64,000 nucleotides of DNA from Flavobacterium aciduliphilum (GTDB lineage: Bacteria; Bacteroidota; Bacteroidia; Flavobacteriales; Flavobacteriaceae): assembly GCF_003268855.1 (NCBI RefSeq), contig NZ_QLSZ01000001.1, positions 73,369-137,368 of the forward strand, written 5' to 3'. The position numbers and the translations under genes are program-made. This document shows, piece after piece, positions 42,172 through 50,937 of the stretch. Under the pieces are notes generated by a model. The model saw nothing but the letters and a program-made list of their open reading frames with translations, had not been told where the DNA came from and searched no databases. The number at the start of each line of letters is the position of its first letter. Position 1 is the first letter of the stretch.

Positions 42172-44889
42172 TTGGCATCCCAAAAATTGGGCCATATTTT
42201 TACAAAAATAGTATTTAAACTTTTGCGTACAAACTTATTTTATATCGTTTTAACAATAATCTTTCTAGGCTTTGGAAAGCCCTTTATTTATGGGCAATCC
42301 GTTCCCAAAAAAAATACATCCAACAAAGTTTCTACACAAGACCAAAACACCAATTCTAATGCTTCTGCAAAAAAGAACGACACAATTAAAGTCAAGTCTA
42401 TTTTGGAAGGAAAAGTAAAGTATCGAGCTAAAAAATATGAAAAATTTGATCAAAAAAAGAAACTAATTACGTTGCACGATCAAGCCGAATTATACTATTT
42501 AGATTATGAATTGAAAGCAGGAGTTATTGTTTTTGATTATGAAAAAAATGAAGTCTATGCGGGAAGATTAAAGGATTCGATGGGAAATTACACCCAAATC
42601 CCCTATTTCAAACAAGGTTCAAGTGTGATAGAACCCGATTCCATTCGTTTTAATTATAAAACCAAAAAAGCTTTGGTTTGGAACTCTCGAACGTCACAAC
42701 AAGAACTCAACATAAAAGCACATCTTTCAAAAAAAGAAAACGATTCGGTTTATTTTATGAAAGGCGCGCGCCTCACAACAGCTAAAGACATCGAAGATCC
42801 TGAGTATTTTTTCTATGTTCGTAAAATGAAATTTGTACCTGGAAAAAAAGTTGTTATCGGAACTACCAACATGTATATTGAAAATGTACCCACTCCCATA
42901 GCGTTACCTTTTGCTTTCTTTCCGATTACTGAAAAAAGTCATTCGGGAATTATTCCTCCAAGTTATGGACAAAACAATACACGAGGCTATGCCTTGCAAA
43001 ATGGAGGATATTACTTTGCTTTGAGTGACAAATATGACTTGGAAGTTTTAGGTGATTACTATACAAACGGAAGTTATGCCACACGATTTCAATCCAGTTA
43101 TGCTAATCGGTATAAATATAATGGAAGTATCAATATCCGTTTTGAAAATCTTATCAATAGTGAGCGAGGCTATCCCGATTATTCCAAAACTAAAATTTAT
43201 AACATTCAGTGGTCGCATACTAAGGATGCAAAATCAAATCCCAATTCGAGATTCTCTGCTTCTGTAAACTTAGGAAGCAGTCAATACTTTCAACAATCAA
43301 TCAACTTAGCCAATATTGGGTCAACCCTGAACAACACCATGAGTTCGTCGGTTTCCTATTCGAAAACTTTCAATTGTGTGCCTCAAGTAAATTTTTCGTT
43401 GGCAGCCACTCATTCACAGAACACGAATACTAAACAAATTAATATGACGCTGCCTACATTTCAAGGGAGTGTTGATAGGATTTATCCTTTTGTTCCAAAA
43501 AATGGGATTAAAAAAGGATTCATAAAAAACATCAATTTACAGTATAGTGTTCGAGGTGAAAATCAAATGCAAACGACAGACGATTACTTCTTTAAAAAAG
43601 AAATGTTTGATAATGCTCGAAGTGGATTCCAGCATACGATTCCATTGAGTACAAACTTTAAAATATTCAAGCATTTCAGTGTCTCATCTTCCTTTAATTA
43701 CAATGAAGTATGGGCACTTCAAACCATCAAAAGAAGTATGGATTTTGCAACCTACAAGGTCGTAGACACTAAAGTAAATGGATTTGATTCTTACAGAACT
43801 TATTCGGTCTCCAATAGTGTTGGGACGACTATCTATGGAACATTTAATTTTGGTAAAGACAAAAAAATTCAGTCGATTAGACACGTAATGCGTCCCGCAA
43901 TTTCTCACACCTATGTCCCTGGATATGCTAAATATTACGACAGTTACGAATCGGATAGAATTTATGCCAAAGCTACAGGATTGCCTGTTGAGTCAATTTA
44001 TACCCAATACTCTCGTTTTGAAGGGTCTATTGGAGGCGCGCCCAATAAATATTATTCAAATAACATTGGTTTTAGTTTGAGCAACACTTTCGAAGCAAAA
44101 GTACGTGATAAAGATTCGACAAAAACGGAGCCCAAGAAAATCATGCTGTTAAATAACTTCAATCTTTCTACTAGTTATGATGCCACTGCCGATTCTTTGC
44201 GATGGTCACCCATGCGCTTGAGTGGCGGAACCTTGTTGTTCAAACAAAAAATGAATGTAAATTTTGCAGCCACTTTAGACCCTTATGCTTTAAACAAGGC
44301 CAAAACTGGAAGAATTAATACGTTCAACATTGATGAGGGTGGTAGTCTTTTCCGAATGACAGCAGCCAATATGACCATAAATTATACGCTTGCAAGTTCG
44401 AAAGACGACAAAAAGAAAAAAAATGTGCAAGGTTCGAAAAATGGTGGACGGGAAGACGATTTATTTGGGAGTAATGACGAATTAAATACCCCAAAAGATT
44501 CTGACACCAAATCAGAGGAAGACGATGATGGATTTAGCGGTTTTTATAATGCTAAAATTCCTTGGGATCTTAATCTAGCCTATTCTATTACCTGTTCAAA
44601 TAATTTTAACGAACGAAAAATTGCTAGCAACTCCTTAATGATTTCAGCCAATACCGATTTGACTCCGAAATGGAAAATTGGAGTTTCTACAGGGTATGAT
44701 TTTGTTCGAAAAGGCGTTACATTTACACAAATACGTCTCAATAGAGATTTGCTAAGTTGGAACATGAGTTTTAACTGGAATCCTTTTGGCACCAATTCCT
44801 ACTGGGGATTCTTCATTGGAATCAAAGCTGGGGTGCTTAAAGACATTAAATGGGATAAACGAACACAACCCGACCGAACATTACGATAA
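42172..44889 (+). CDS. lptD: LptD-like lipopolysaccharide assembly outer-membrane protein
   Basis: Up to 905 residues. The long C-terminal region is an outer-membrane beta-barrel and the N-terminal part (about 75-240) is an OstA/LptD-type beta-jellyroll with repeats such as YYLDYELKAGVIVFDY and YAGRLKDSMGNYTQIP, then VPTPIALPFAFFPI. It inserts LPS into the outer leaflet. No ATG precedes the conserved region; candidates are TTG at 42172 and TTG at 42223, the latter placed directly before the signal helix (RTNLFYIVLTIIFLGFG). The Bacteroidota LptD is longer and more diverged than E. coli's. Sixteen bases before ridA. Confidence 0.8.
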   Translation: MASQKLGHIFTKIVFKLLRTNLFYIVLTIIFLGFGKPFIYGQSVPKKNTSNKVSTQDQNTNSNASAKKNDTIKVKSILEGKVKYRAKKYEKFDQKKKLITLHDQAELYYLDYELKAGVIVFDYEKNEVYAGRLKDSMGNYTQIPYFKQGSSVIEPDSIRFNYKTKKALVWNSRTSQQELNIKAHLSKKENDSVYFMKGARLTTAKDIEDPEYFFYVRKMKFVPGKKVVIGTTNMYIENVPTPIALPFAFFPITEKSHSGIIPPSYGQNNTRGYALQNGGYYFALSDKYDLEVLGDYYTNGSYATRFQSSYANRYKYNGSINIRFENLINSERGYPDYSKTKIYNIQWSHTKDAKSNPNSRFSASVNLGSSQYFQQSINLANIGSTLNNTMSSSVSYSKTFNCVPQVNFSLAATHSQNTNTKQINMTLPTFQGSVDRIYPFVPKNGIKKGFIKNINLQYSVRGENQMQTTDDYFFKKEMFDNARSGFQHTIPLSTNFKIFKHFSVSSSFNYNEVWALQTIKRSMDFATYKVVDTKVNGFDSYRTYSVSNSVGTTIYGTFNFGKDKKIQSIRHVMRPAISHTYVPGYAKYYDSYESDRIYAKATGLPVESIYTQYSRFEGSIGGAPNKYYSNNIGFSLSNTFEAKVRDKDSTKTEPKKIMLLNNFNLSTSYDATADSLRWSPMRLSGGTLLFKQKMNVNFAATLDPYALNKAKTGRINTFNIDEGGSLFRMTAANMTINYTLASSKDDKKKKNVQGSKNGGREDDLFGSNDELNTPKDSDTKSEEDDDGFSGFYNAKIPWDLNLAYSITCSNNFNERKIASNSLMISANTDLTPKWKIGVSTGYDFVRKGVTFTQIRLNRDLLSWNMSFNWNPFGTNSYWGFFIGIKAGVLKDIKWDKRTQPDRTLR

Positions 44890-44905
44890 AACCTTTTTTT
44901 ATTAT

Positions 44906-45286
44906 ATGAAAAAAATTATTCAAACTTCAAAAGCTCCTGCGCCTATTGGCCCTTATAATCAAGCGGTATTAGTTGGCAACACATTGTATACTTCAGGTCA
45001 AATTGCTTTGCATCCTGAAACAATGAAATTGGTTGTTGAAAACATAGAAAATGAAACTAAACAAGTTATGGAAAACATGAAAGCAGTTTTAGAAGCTGCA
45101 GAAATGTCTTTTGAACATGTTGTTAAATCAACGATTTTCATAAGCAATATGAACGATTTCGCTAAAATTAATGCTGTATACGGAACTTACTTTAAAGATG
45201 AAACTGCTCCAGCTCGAGAAACCGTGCAAGTAGCTTGTTTACCTAAAAATGTAAATGTAGAAATTTCAATGATTGCGATAAAATAA
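44906..45286 (+). CDS. ridA: RidA/YjgF enamine/imine deaminase
   Basis: 126 residues from the ATG at 44906 (MKKIIQTSKAPAPIGPYNQA). RidA hydrolyses reactive 2-aminoacrylate-type enamines released by PLP enzymes. The conserved QIALHPETMKLV, AEMSFEHVVKSTIFISNMND, YGTYF and PARETVQVACLP segments, including the catalytic Arg in PARETV, are present, and length matches the family. It is 16 bp after lptD and may share its transcript; a strong terminator follows. Confidence 0.95.
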   Translation: MKKIIQTSKAPAPIGPYNQAVLVGNTLYTSGQIALHPETMKLVVENIENETKQVMENMKAVLEAAEMSFEHVVKSTIFISNMNDFAKINAVYGTYFKDETAPARETVQVACLPKNVNVEISMIAIK

Positions 45287-45287
45287 G

Positions 45288-45325
45288 AAAAAGCTCTTAC
45301 CAAAAAAAGTAAGAGCTTTATTTAT
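45288..45325. terminator. Shared terminator between ridA and the ytxJ-like gene
   Basis: AAAGCTCTTAC (45290-45300), eight-base loop, GTAAGAGCTTT (45309-45319), then ATTTATTTT. An A-rich stretch precedes the left arm, so it can act in both directions. The stop codon of the converging gene (45318-45320) overlaps the right arm. Confidence 0.85.
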
Positions 45326-45659
45326 TTTGAACAACAAATTGTTTTAAATCCTGAGCATCAATAGACTCATGAGAAGCGTTATAAACTGAAACGCCTCTAT
45401 CTATTACCAAAATTTGTGGCGATTGATGTGCAACTAGAAACCCTCGCGCAATGTCATCTGAGATTGATCTGTAATTTAGTAAATCAACTAAATAAGGTAA
45501 AATTTCGTTTTCATAATGAAACGCCGATTCAAAATTCTTTAATGCAAAACGGCTAATCACACACCGAGTGCTGTGTTTAAAAATCACTACGGGTTTTTCA
45601 TGTGATTGTAAAATCAATTCATCCAATTGTGCGTTTTCGGTCAATGCAATCCAATTCAT
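45318..45659 (-). CDS. ytxJ: YtxJ-like bacillithiol-linked thioredoxin-fold protein
   Basis: A 113-residue monothiol thioredoxin-fold protein of the YtxJ type, predicted from established co-occurrence to act on bacillithiol mixed disulfides. The single active-site Cys33 lies in FKHSTRCVISRFAL, and QSPQILVIDRGVSVYNASH near the C-terminus includes the cis-Pro region. The length fits YtxJ (about 108). Its presence agrees with bshA in the same window. The gene is alone between ridA and clpB, convergent with ridA. Confidence 0.9.
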   Translation of the reverse strand: MNWIALTENAQLDELILQSHEKPVVIFKHSTRCVISRFALKNFESAFHYENEILPYLVDLLNYRSISDDIARGFLVAHQSPQILVIDRGVSVYNASHESIDAQDLKQFVVQNK

Positions 45660-45782
45660 AAGTTCAAGATAAGTTCGGTTACAAATTTATACATTCTAAA
45701 TGGAATTGACTAAGAAGATACTTACTCCTTTCTTCTAGAAACATTTTTTTGCAACGTCAAGACAATTTTTCAGTATGTTTAG

Positions 45783-45835
45783 GTCATTTTGACTTGTTTT
45801 TTCACTAAATTGGCTCTAAAATCGGTCATTTTGAC
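45783..45835 (+). promoter_or_regulatory. Twin GTCATTTTGAC palindromes upstream of clpB
   Basis: GTCATTTTGAC occurs at 45783-45793 and 45825-45835, each an inverted repeat GTCA-3-TGAC, exactly 42 bp apart (four helical turns), on the 5' side of clpB (ATG at 45911). This layout suggests a pair of operator sites on one DNA face. The factor is not identified. No clear TTTG/TAnnTTTG promoter could be placed between them. Confidence 0.45.
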
Positions 45836-45910
45836 TCGAAGTTTGAAGTGGAACATAAATTGACCACTAGTAAACAAACCCTGAATAAAACTAATAAACA
45901 ACACAAAAAA

Positions 45911-48562
45911 ATGACTTTTAATAATTTTACCATCAAATCACAAGAAGCGTTACAACAAGCTCAACTTATTGCGCAAGCTCATAGCCATCAGCTTATTGAA
46001 AACGAACATTTGTGTAGCGCCATTTTGGAAGTAGATGCGAATGTGACTCCTTTTCTTCTAAAAAAATTAGGCATTTCAGCAGATCTTTTCAAAAAAATAC
46101 TAGAAAGTACGCTTCAAAGTTTTCCGAAAGTTTCGGGTGGCGACATCATGTTGTCTCGAGAGTGTCAAGCCACACTCAACGAAGCTAGTCTTCTCGCCAA
46201 AAAGATGAAAGACGATTTTGTTTCCTTAGAACATATTGTTTGGGCCATCTTTAAATCTAAAAGTAAAGTAGCCCAAATATTGAAAGACCAAGGAGCTACC
46301 GAAAAAGCGCTAGAAAGTGCTATTCAAGAAGTTCGAAAAGGAGAACGTGTTACTTCAGCCTCTGCCGAAGAAACCTATAACGCTTTGAATAAATATGCCA
46401 AAAATCTAAACGAATTGGCACGCTCTAGTAAACTCGACCCTGTAATTGGCCGAGATGAAGAAATTCGACGTGTGCTCCAAATTCTAACTCGTAGAACCAA
46501 AAATAATCCGATGTTGGTGGGCGAACCTGGAGTGGGTAAAACCGCCATTGCAGAAGGCTTAGCACACCGAATTGTAGATGGAGACGTTCCTGAAAATCTA
46601 AAAGATAAAATTGTCTTCTCATTAGATATGGGCGCACTCATAGCTGGAGCAAAATACAAAGGGGAATTTGAAGAACGACTCAAAGCAGTGGTTAAAGAAG
46701 TCACGGCAGCCGAGGGAGATATTGTTCTTTTTATTGACGAAATCCACACGCTCGTTGGTGCTGGTGGTGGCGAAGGTGCCATGGATGCGGCTAACATTTT
46801 GAAACCCGCTTTGGCTCGTGGCGAATTGCGTGCTATTGGTGCGACTACACTTGATGAGTACCAAAAATATTTTGAAAAAGACAAAGCCTTAGAAAGACGT
46901 TTTCAAAAAGTTTTGGTGGACGAGCCCGATACTGAAAGTGCCATTTCTATTTTGCGAGGGATTAAAGAAAAATATGAAACCCATCACAAAGTGCGCATCA
47001 AAGACGATGCGATTATCGCTGCGGTAACATTTTCTCAACGATACATCACCAACCGTTTTTTGCCCGATAAAGCCATTGACTTGATGGATGAGGCGGCATC
47101 AAAATTGCGTATGGAAATCAATTCGAAGCCCGAAGAATTGGATGTATTGGATCGACGAATCATGCAATTGGAAATAGAAATTGAAGCCATCAAACGCGAA
47201 ATAGAATATTCGTCAAACTCCTTTGAAAAAGATAGCAATGTGAGACAAAATGATGAAACCAAATTGAAAGGTTTGGGATTGGATTTGGCGAATGCTAAAG
47301 AAGAACGCAACGAAATTTTTACCAAATGGAAATCAGAAAAGGATGTCGTAGATAGCATCCAAGCGGTTAAATTAGAAATCGAAGATTTCAAAACACAAGC
47401 CGAGCAAGCCGAGCGCAACGGCGATTATGGGACCGTAGCCGAAATTCGTTATGGCAAAATTAAAGATGCCCAAGTACGCTTGGATGCCTTACAAAAACAA
47501 TTGCAAGAAAACCAAGAAGGGGAATCGCTTATCAAAGAAGAAGTGACTCGTGAAGATATCGCCGAAGTCGTGGCAAAATGGACTGGAATTCCAGTCATGA
47601 AAATGCTACAAGGGGAACGTGAAAAATTACTCCATCTTGAAGAAGAACTTCACCAACGTGTGGTAGGACAAGAAGAGGCCATTGAAGCGGTGAGTGATGC
47701 CGTGCGTCGCAGTCGTGCTGGATTGCAAGATGTCAAAAAGCCGATTGGAACTTTCTTATTTCTAGGAACCACAGGAGTGGGAAAAACTGAATTGGCCAAA
47801 GCACTAGCCGAATATCTTTTTGACGATGAAAATGCTATGACCCGCATCGATATGAGCGAATATCAAGAGCGTCATAGTGTGAGTCGCTTGGTAGGAGCGC
47901 CTCCAGGTTATGTAGGCTATGATGAGGGCGGTCAATTGACTGAAGCCGTGCGACGAAAACCTTATTCGGTGATTTTATTAGATGAAATTGAAAAAGCACA
48001 TCCCGATACGTTTAACATTTTACTACAAGTATTGGATGAAGGACGTCTCACCGACAACAAAGGAAGGCTTGCCGATTTTAAAAACACCATTATCATCATG
48101 ACCTCCAATATGGGTAGTCATATCATACAAGAGAAATTTGAAAACTTAAAAGGTTCAGTAGAAGCCGCTATAGAAGCTGCCAAAACAGAAGTACTGGGCT
48201 TGTTAAAACAAACAGTGCGCCCAGAGTTTATTAATAGAATTGATGAAATTGTGATGTTCACGCCACTCACCAATGCCAATATCAAACAAATTGTTGGCAT
48301 TCAATTGCGACACATCATCAAAATGTTGGCGCATCAAAACATCACTATGGATGCGACACCCGAGGCGATTGAATATTTAGCTGAAAAAGGCTTTGACCCA
48401 CAATTTGGCGCACGTCCTGTAAAACGCATCATTCAAAAAGAAGTCCTCAACCAACTCTCTAAAGCTATTTTAGGAGGTCATGTCACTACAGAAAGCATCA
48501 TCTTGTTAGATGCCTTTGATGACGCTTTGGTATTCCGAAATCAAAACGAGTTAGTACCGTAA
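45911..48562 (+). CDS. clpB: ATP-dependent protein disaggregase ClpB
   Basis: 883 residues from the ATG at 45911 ([15 protein letters not shown]); an upstream GTG at 45848 would add 21 low-quality residues. ClpB resolves protein aggregates with DnaK after heat stress. N-terminal Clp_N repeats (about 3-145), AAA1 Walker [16 protein letters not shown] (about 203-217) and Walker [15 protein letters not shown], the long middle coiled-coil domain (about 410-525), AAA2 Walker [15 protein letters not shown] near 619 and Walker [12 protein letters not shown]. Length is typical. Two palindromes upstream (45783-45835) may control it. Confidence 0.97.
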   Translation: MTFNNFTIKSQEALQQAQLIAQAHSHQLIENEHLCSAILEVDANVTPFLLKKLGISADLFKKILESTLQSFPKVSGGDIMLSRECQATLNEASLLAKKMKDDFVSLEHIVWAIFKSKSKVAQILKDQGATEKALESAIQEVRKGERVTSASAEETYNALNKYAKNLNELARSSKLDPVIGRDEEIRRVLQILTRRTKNNPMLVGEPGVGKTAIAEGLAHRIVDGDVPENLKDKIVFSLDMGALIAGAKYKGEFEERLKAVVKEVTAAEGDIVLFIDEIHTLVGAGGGEGAMDAANILKPALARGELRAIGATTLDEYQKYFEKDKALERRFQKVLVDEPDTESAISILRGIKEKYETHHKVRIKDDAIIAAVTFSQRYITNRFLPDKAIDLMDEAASKLRMEINSKPEELDVLDRRIMQLEIEIEAIKREIEYSSNSFEKDSNVRQNDETKLKGLGLDLANAKEERNEIFTKWKSEKDVVDSIQAVKLEIEDFKTQAEQAERNGDYGTVAEIRYGKIKDAQVRLDALQKQLQENQEGESLIKEEVTREDIAEVVAKWTGIPVMKMLQGEREKLLHLEEELHQRVVGQEEAIEAVSDAVRRSRAGLQDVKKPIGTFLFLGTTGVGKTELAKALAEYLFDDENAMTRIDMSEYQERHSVSRLVGAPPGYVGYDEGGQLTEAVRRKPYSVILLDEIEKAHPDTFNILLQVLDEGRLTDNKGRLADFKNTIIIMTSNMGSHIIQEKFENLKGSVEAAIEAAKTEVLGLLKQTVRPEFINRIDEIVMFTPLTNANIKQIVGIQLRHIIKMLAHQNITMDATPEAIEYLAEKGFDPQFGARPVKRIIQKEVLNQLSKAILGGHVTTESIILLDAFDDALVFRNQNELVP

Positions 48563-48670
48563 AAAACTAGGGAATACATCATATTAGGTGTTTTAACAAG
48601 ATTGTCTTGTAACTCCCCGTTCAGATAGTTCCGATTTGCAATCCGTGCTTACAAAGAGTATAAAAAACAC

Positions 48671-48706
48671 AAAACCTACAACGATAAAAACTTGTAGGTT
48701 TTTTTT
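48671..48706 (+). terminator. Strong hairpin and T tract inside the RAYT element
   Basis: Arms AAAACCTACAA (48671-48681) and TTGTAGGTTTT (48692-48702), ten-base loop, eight-T tract. It could terminate clpB read-through, 108 bases after that gene's stop, or belong to the element. Confidence 0.8.
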
Positions 48707-48731
48707 ATTAAATTTGTTAAAAGCTAAAAAC

Positions 48732-48872
48732 ATGTCAACTAAGTATAAAGCCGCAACAACCGAAGAAACCTATTTTATAACCAGAACAACAGTAGATTAT
48801 TATTTTAGTTCAGCCAGAAATTATGCAGGATTAGATAATGATTTAAATATTATTTTGATAGATTTGTTTTAA
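48732..48872 (+). pseudogene. Internally deleted RAYT (REP-associated tyrosine transposase)
   Basis: 46 codons: MSTKYKAATTEETYFITRTTV is the usual start of flavobacterial RAYTs, joined directly to DYYFSSARNYAGLDNDLNII, which resembles their C-terminal end (YSSARNY...ILIDLF). The middle, about 120 residues with the HUH motif and catalytic tyrosine, is missing while the reading frame is preserved. No function expected. Family assignment rests on memory of the conserved ends. Confidence 0.72.
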
Positions 48873-48935
48873 TATTGATTGTGGACACGGATTGCAAATC
48901 TGCGCTATCGGGGTTTAGAAATTAAATTTAAAAAT

Positions 48936-49286
48936 ATGATTAAATATTTATATCATTATCTATACTTTAGATTATATAAATTTGCAAAAAAAGTTGGTAC
49001 AGTTGATGCAACATGGACAGCTATGCTTTTAATATCTGCATTATTATTTTTTAATTTTGCTCCAATGATATTTTATTTTATTAACATTAAAAAAATTTCT
49101 TTTCCGAAATTCTTTGGCTCCATATTAATAGGATTTATTTGTTTGTTTAATTTTTTTATTTTTATTTATAAAGATAAATGCTTTTATATAATTAAAGATT
49201 ATGAAAAAGAGACCGATAGGGAAAAAATTATTAGTACTATAGTTGTAATAACATATATAGTATTAACTCTTGTAATTTCCCATTGA
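48936..49286 (+). CDS. Small two- to three-helix membrane protein, unknown function
   Basis: 116 residues from the ATG at 48936 (MIKYLYHYLYFRLYKFAKKV). Strong hydrophobic segments: TWTAMLLISALLFFNFAPMI (about 27-46), FFGSILIGFICLFNFFIF (about 60-77) and IISTIVVITYIVLTLVI near the C-terminus. The conserved-looking VGTVDATWTAM stretch is one I recall from other flavobacterial hypothetical proteins in accessory regions. It starts 22 bp after the RAYT element and is more AT-rich than its neighbours. No domain recognised. Confidence 0.6.
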   Translation: MIKYLYHYLYFRLYKFAKKVGTVDATWTAMLLISALLFFNFAPMIFYFINIKKISFPKFFGSILIGFICLFNFFIFIYKDKCFYIIKDYEKETDREKIISTIVVITYIVLTLVISH

Positions 49287-49443
49287 ACGATGAAGTTGGT
49301 AATGGGTAATGTATCAAAATTAGTGACGAACTAATTTAAAGAACTTAACTATTTGTAAACCAAATAATCTTATAAAATTAAAGCAAGAAAGGCGAGCTGT
49401 ACGGCTGTCTTTTTACATTAGATAAAGTCTTAAATCGAATAAA

Positions 49444-49769
49444 ATGATACTTAAAGAAACCTCATGTGTCAAAGTTAGTGATACACAAATTTGTCCAAAA
49501 TGTAAATCTAAAGCAATCATTAAAAATGGTTTTACTAAAAATAGAAAGCAGCAATACCATTGTAAATCGTGCACCACTCGGCTTATAGATTATTATACAA
49601 ACAAGGCATGTTTACCTACAACTAATAACAACATTATAAGACTTACTAAAGAAGGTTTGAGTATACAAATCAATATGATGACACAGTTAGTAGTAGAGTG
49701 TGTGTTAATACCGTTCAAATACTACAAAATCTAAGCTTCAATTCCAACAGCAGAGTTAAACAATCTTAA
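49444..49769 (+). pseudogene. IS1-family InsA-like transposase fragment, frameshifted
   Basis: The N-terminal zinc ribbon (CPKCKSKAIIKNG and CKSCTTR) is intact to about residue 78 (LTKEGLSI). The frame is then lost; another frame (from about 49692, SRVCVNTVQILQNLS) resembles the recognition helix of InsA and reaches a stop at 49767. No InsB part follows. It is a decayed IS1-type remnant. The IS end repeats were not found. Confidence 0.72.
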
Positions 49770-49823
49770 TTACACATACAGCGTAATTCCCAAAAAACCT
49801 ATTTTAGGTAGTCAATACCCTAA

Positions 49824-50149
49824 TTAAGATTTATCCTTGCGAATACTTGATCTAATATGCTCTAAACTTTCTTTATTTAATGGTTTCTCAAGAAAGGCTA
49901 CAATATTCTTTTCTTTTTTAGCTCTGGCTTCATCAAAGGATTGATGCTAGAGGATAAAATAAATATTTTGGTTTGAGAAAAATACTTGGGAAATCTTTTT
50001 TTAAACGTTTCAAAAAAATCCCATCCATCCATAACATGCATATTCAAATCTAACAACACAACCTCGGGCAAATTTTCTAATGACACCGCGCCTTGTTCTA
50101 GTTTTTCATAATATGCAAGGGCTTCTACCCCATTGTAGGCTTCTACCAT
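49824..50149 (-). pseudogene. Response-regulator receiver domain, truncated and frameshifted
   Basis: Reading from the right: VEAYNGVEALAYYEKL, then VVLLDLNMHVMDGWDFFETF with the phosphoacceptor Asp, then IFILSSSIN. After about 49940 the frame slips; the other frame continues EARAKKEKNIVAFLEKPLN with the conserved Lys and ends at TAA 49824-49826. The N-terminal acidic pair and the first beta strand are missing, with a stop just upstream, so the gene has lost both its start and its frame. A stand-alone receiver (no output domain) is inferred for the ancestor. Confidence 0.72.
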
Positions 50150-50293
50150 ATTGTCACAAAAAAGGCATCCGCCTGAGAATATAACTTATTTTGCTATAAA
50201 ACTGATTAAAATACTAAGGAATTGATAGAAAATCATCTGAATAGTACTAAAAATTCAAAAAAATAGTTTTAATTTGTACAAACACATCTCACT

Positions 50294-50899
50294 ATGGAAT
50301 TTAATCCCGATACGCTCGAAGCGTCGGCTATTTACAAATTACTAACGGGTTCCATTATTCCAAGACCTATCGGATGGATTTCAACCATCGACGAAAATGG
50401 AATCAACAATCTTGCCCCTTTCTCCTATTTCAACATGATTGGCGATGATCCGCCTCACGTAATGTTTTCAACTCGTAGAGACAACAATACCAATAAAGAC
50501 ACTTTAAATAATGTGCTGACCACGAAGCAATTTGTTGTAAATATGGTCACTGAAGACCTTGTTGAACAAATGAATGCCACCGCTCAAGTGGTTCCTGCTG
50601 AGGTAGATGAATTTGAATTAGTCGGACTTACTCCAATTGCTTCTCTCAAGATAAAACCAAATCGGGTAAAAGAAAGTCCCATTCAATTTGAATGTGAAAT
50701 GGTGCACCATTATTTTCTAGAAAACCACAAACAAGGCGGTGCTTGCATCGTAATTGGTAGAATAGTCATGATGCATATTGATGAAACTATTTTGCTCGAC
50801 AATCATAAAATTAATATGGAAACCTATAAGCCAGTTGCACGATTGGCTGGTTCTAATTACAGTAAAATAGGAGAAGTATTCTCAATTAAAAGAACTTAA
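50294..50899 (+). CDS. Flavin reductase-like FMN-binding protein
   Basis: A 201-residue protein of the flavin reductase / DIM6/NTAB domain family. GSIIPRPIGWISTID, NNLAPFSYFNMIGDDPPHVM and TKQFVVNMVTEDLV are typical of the FMN-binding barrel. It may supply reduced flavin to the monooxygenase encoded 38 bp downstream, or act as a separate reductase. First gene of the five-gene aromatic cluster; the spacer to the next gene is a set of AATTATCAATT repeats. A partial -7 box (TTAATTTG, near 50268) precedes it. Confidence 0.88.
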   Translation: MEFNPDTLEASAIYKLLTGSIIPRPIGWISTIDENGINNLAPFSYFNMIGDDPPHVMFSTRRDNNTNKDTLNNVLTTKQFVVNMVTEDLVEQMNATAQVVPAEVDEFELVGLTPIASLKIKPNRVKESPIQFECEMVHHYFLENHKQGGACIVIGRIVMMHIDETILLDNHKINMETYKPVARLAGSNYSKIGEVFSIKRT

Positions 50900-50937
50900 A
50901 AATTATCAATTATAAATTGTTAATTATCAATTAAAAT

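Larger units (their letters stand above)
48615..48913. mobile_element. Deleted RAYT element flanked by inverted REP-like sequences
   Basis: About 299 bp. Left end from CCCCG (48615-48619) through GATTTGCAATCCGTG (48633-48647); right end is its inverse, CACGGATTGCAAATC (48886-48900) followed by TGCGCTATCGGGG (to 48913). Outside the 15-base match the ends are imperfectly complementary. The ends resemble REP hairpins that accompany RAYT transposases, as I recall from Flavobacterium. Between them lie a terminator-like hairpin (48671-48702) and a 46-codon RAYT remnant. Too small to move alone; possibly mobilised in trans. Confidence 0.7.

Noticed and set aside
46375..46884. Antisense 169-codon frame in clpB
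   Set aside because: Shadow of conserved AAA1 codons (Ser/Pro/Ala-rich), no supporting signals.
48879..48935. Longer start for the small membrane protein beginning inside the RAYT right end
   Set aside because: The extra 19 residues would be coded by the REP-like end of the element; the ATG at 48936 precedes the natural protein start.
49381..49421. Imperfect hairpin GGCGAGCTGTACGGCTGTC with a T run
   Set aside because: Several mismatches in the stem; could be a relic of an IS end or a weak terminator, not firm enough to list.
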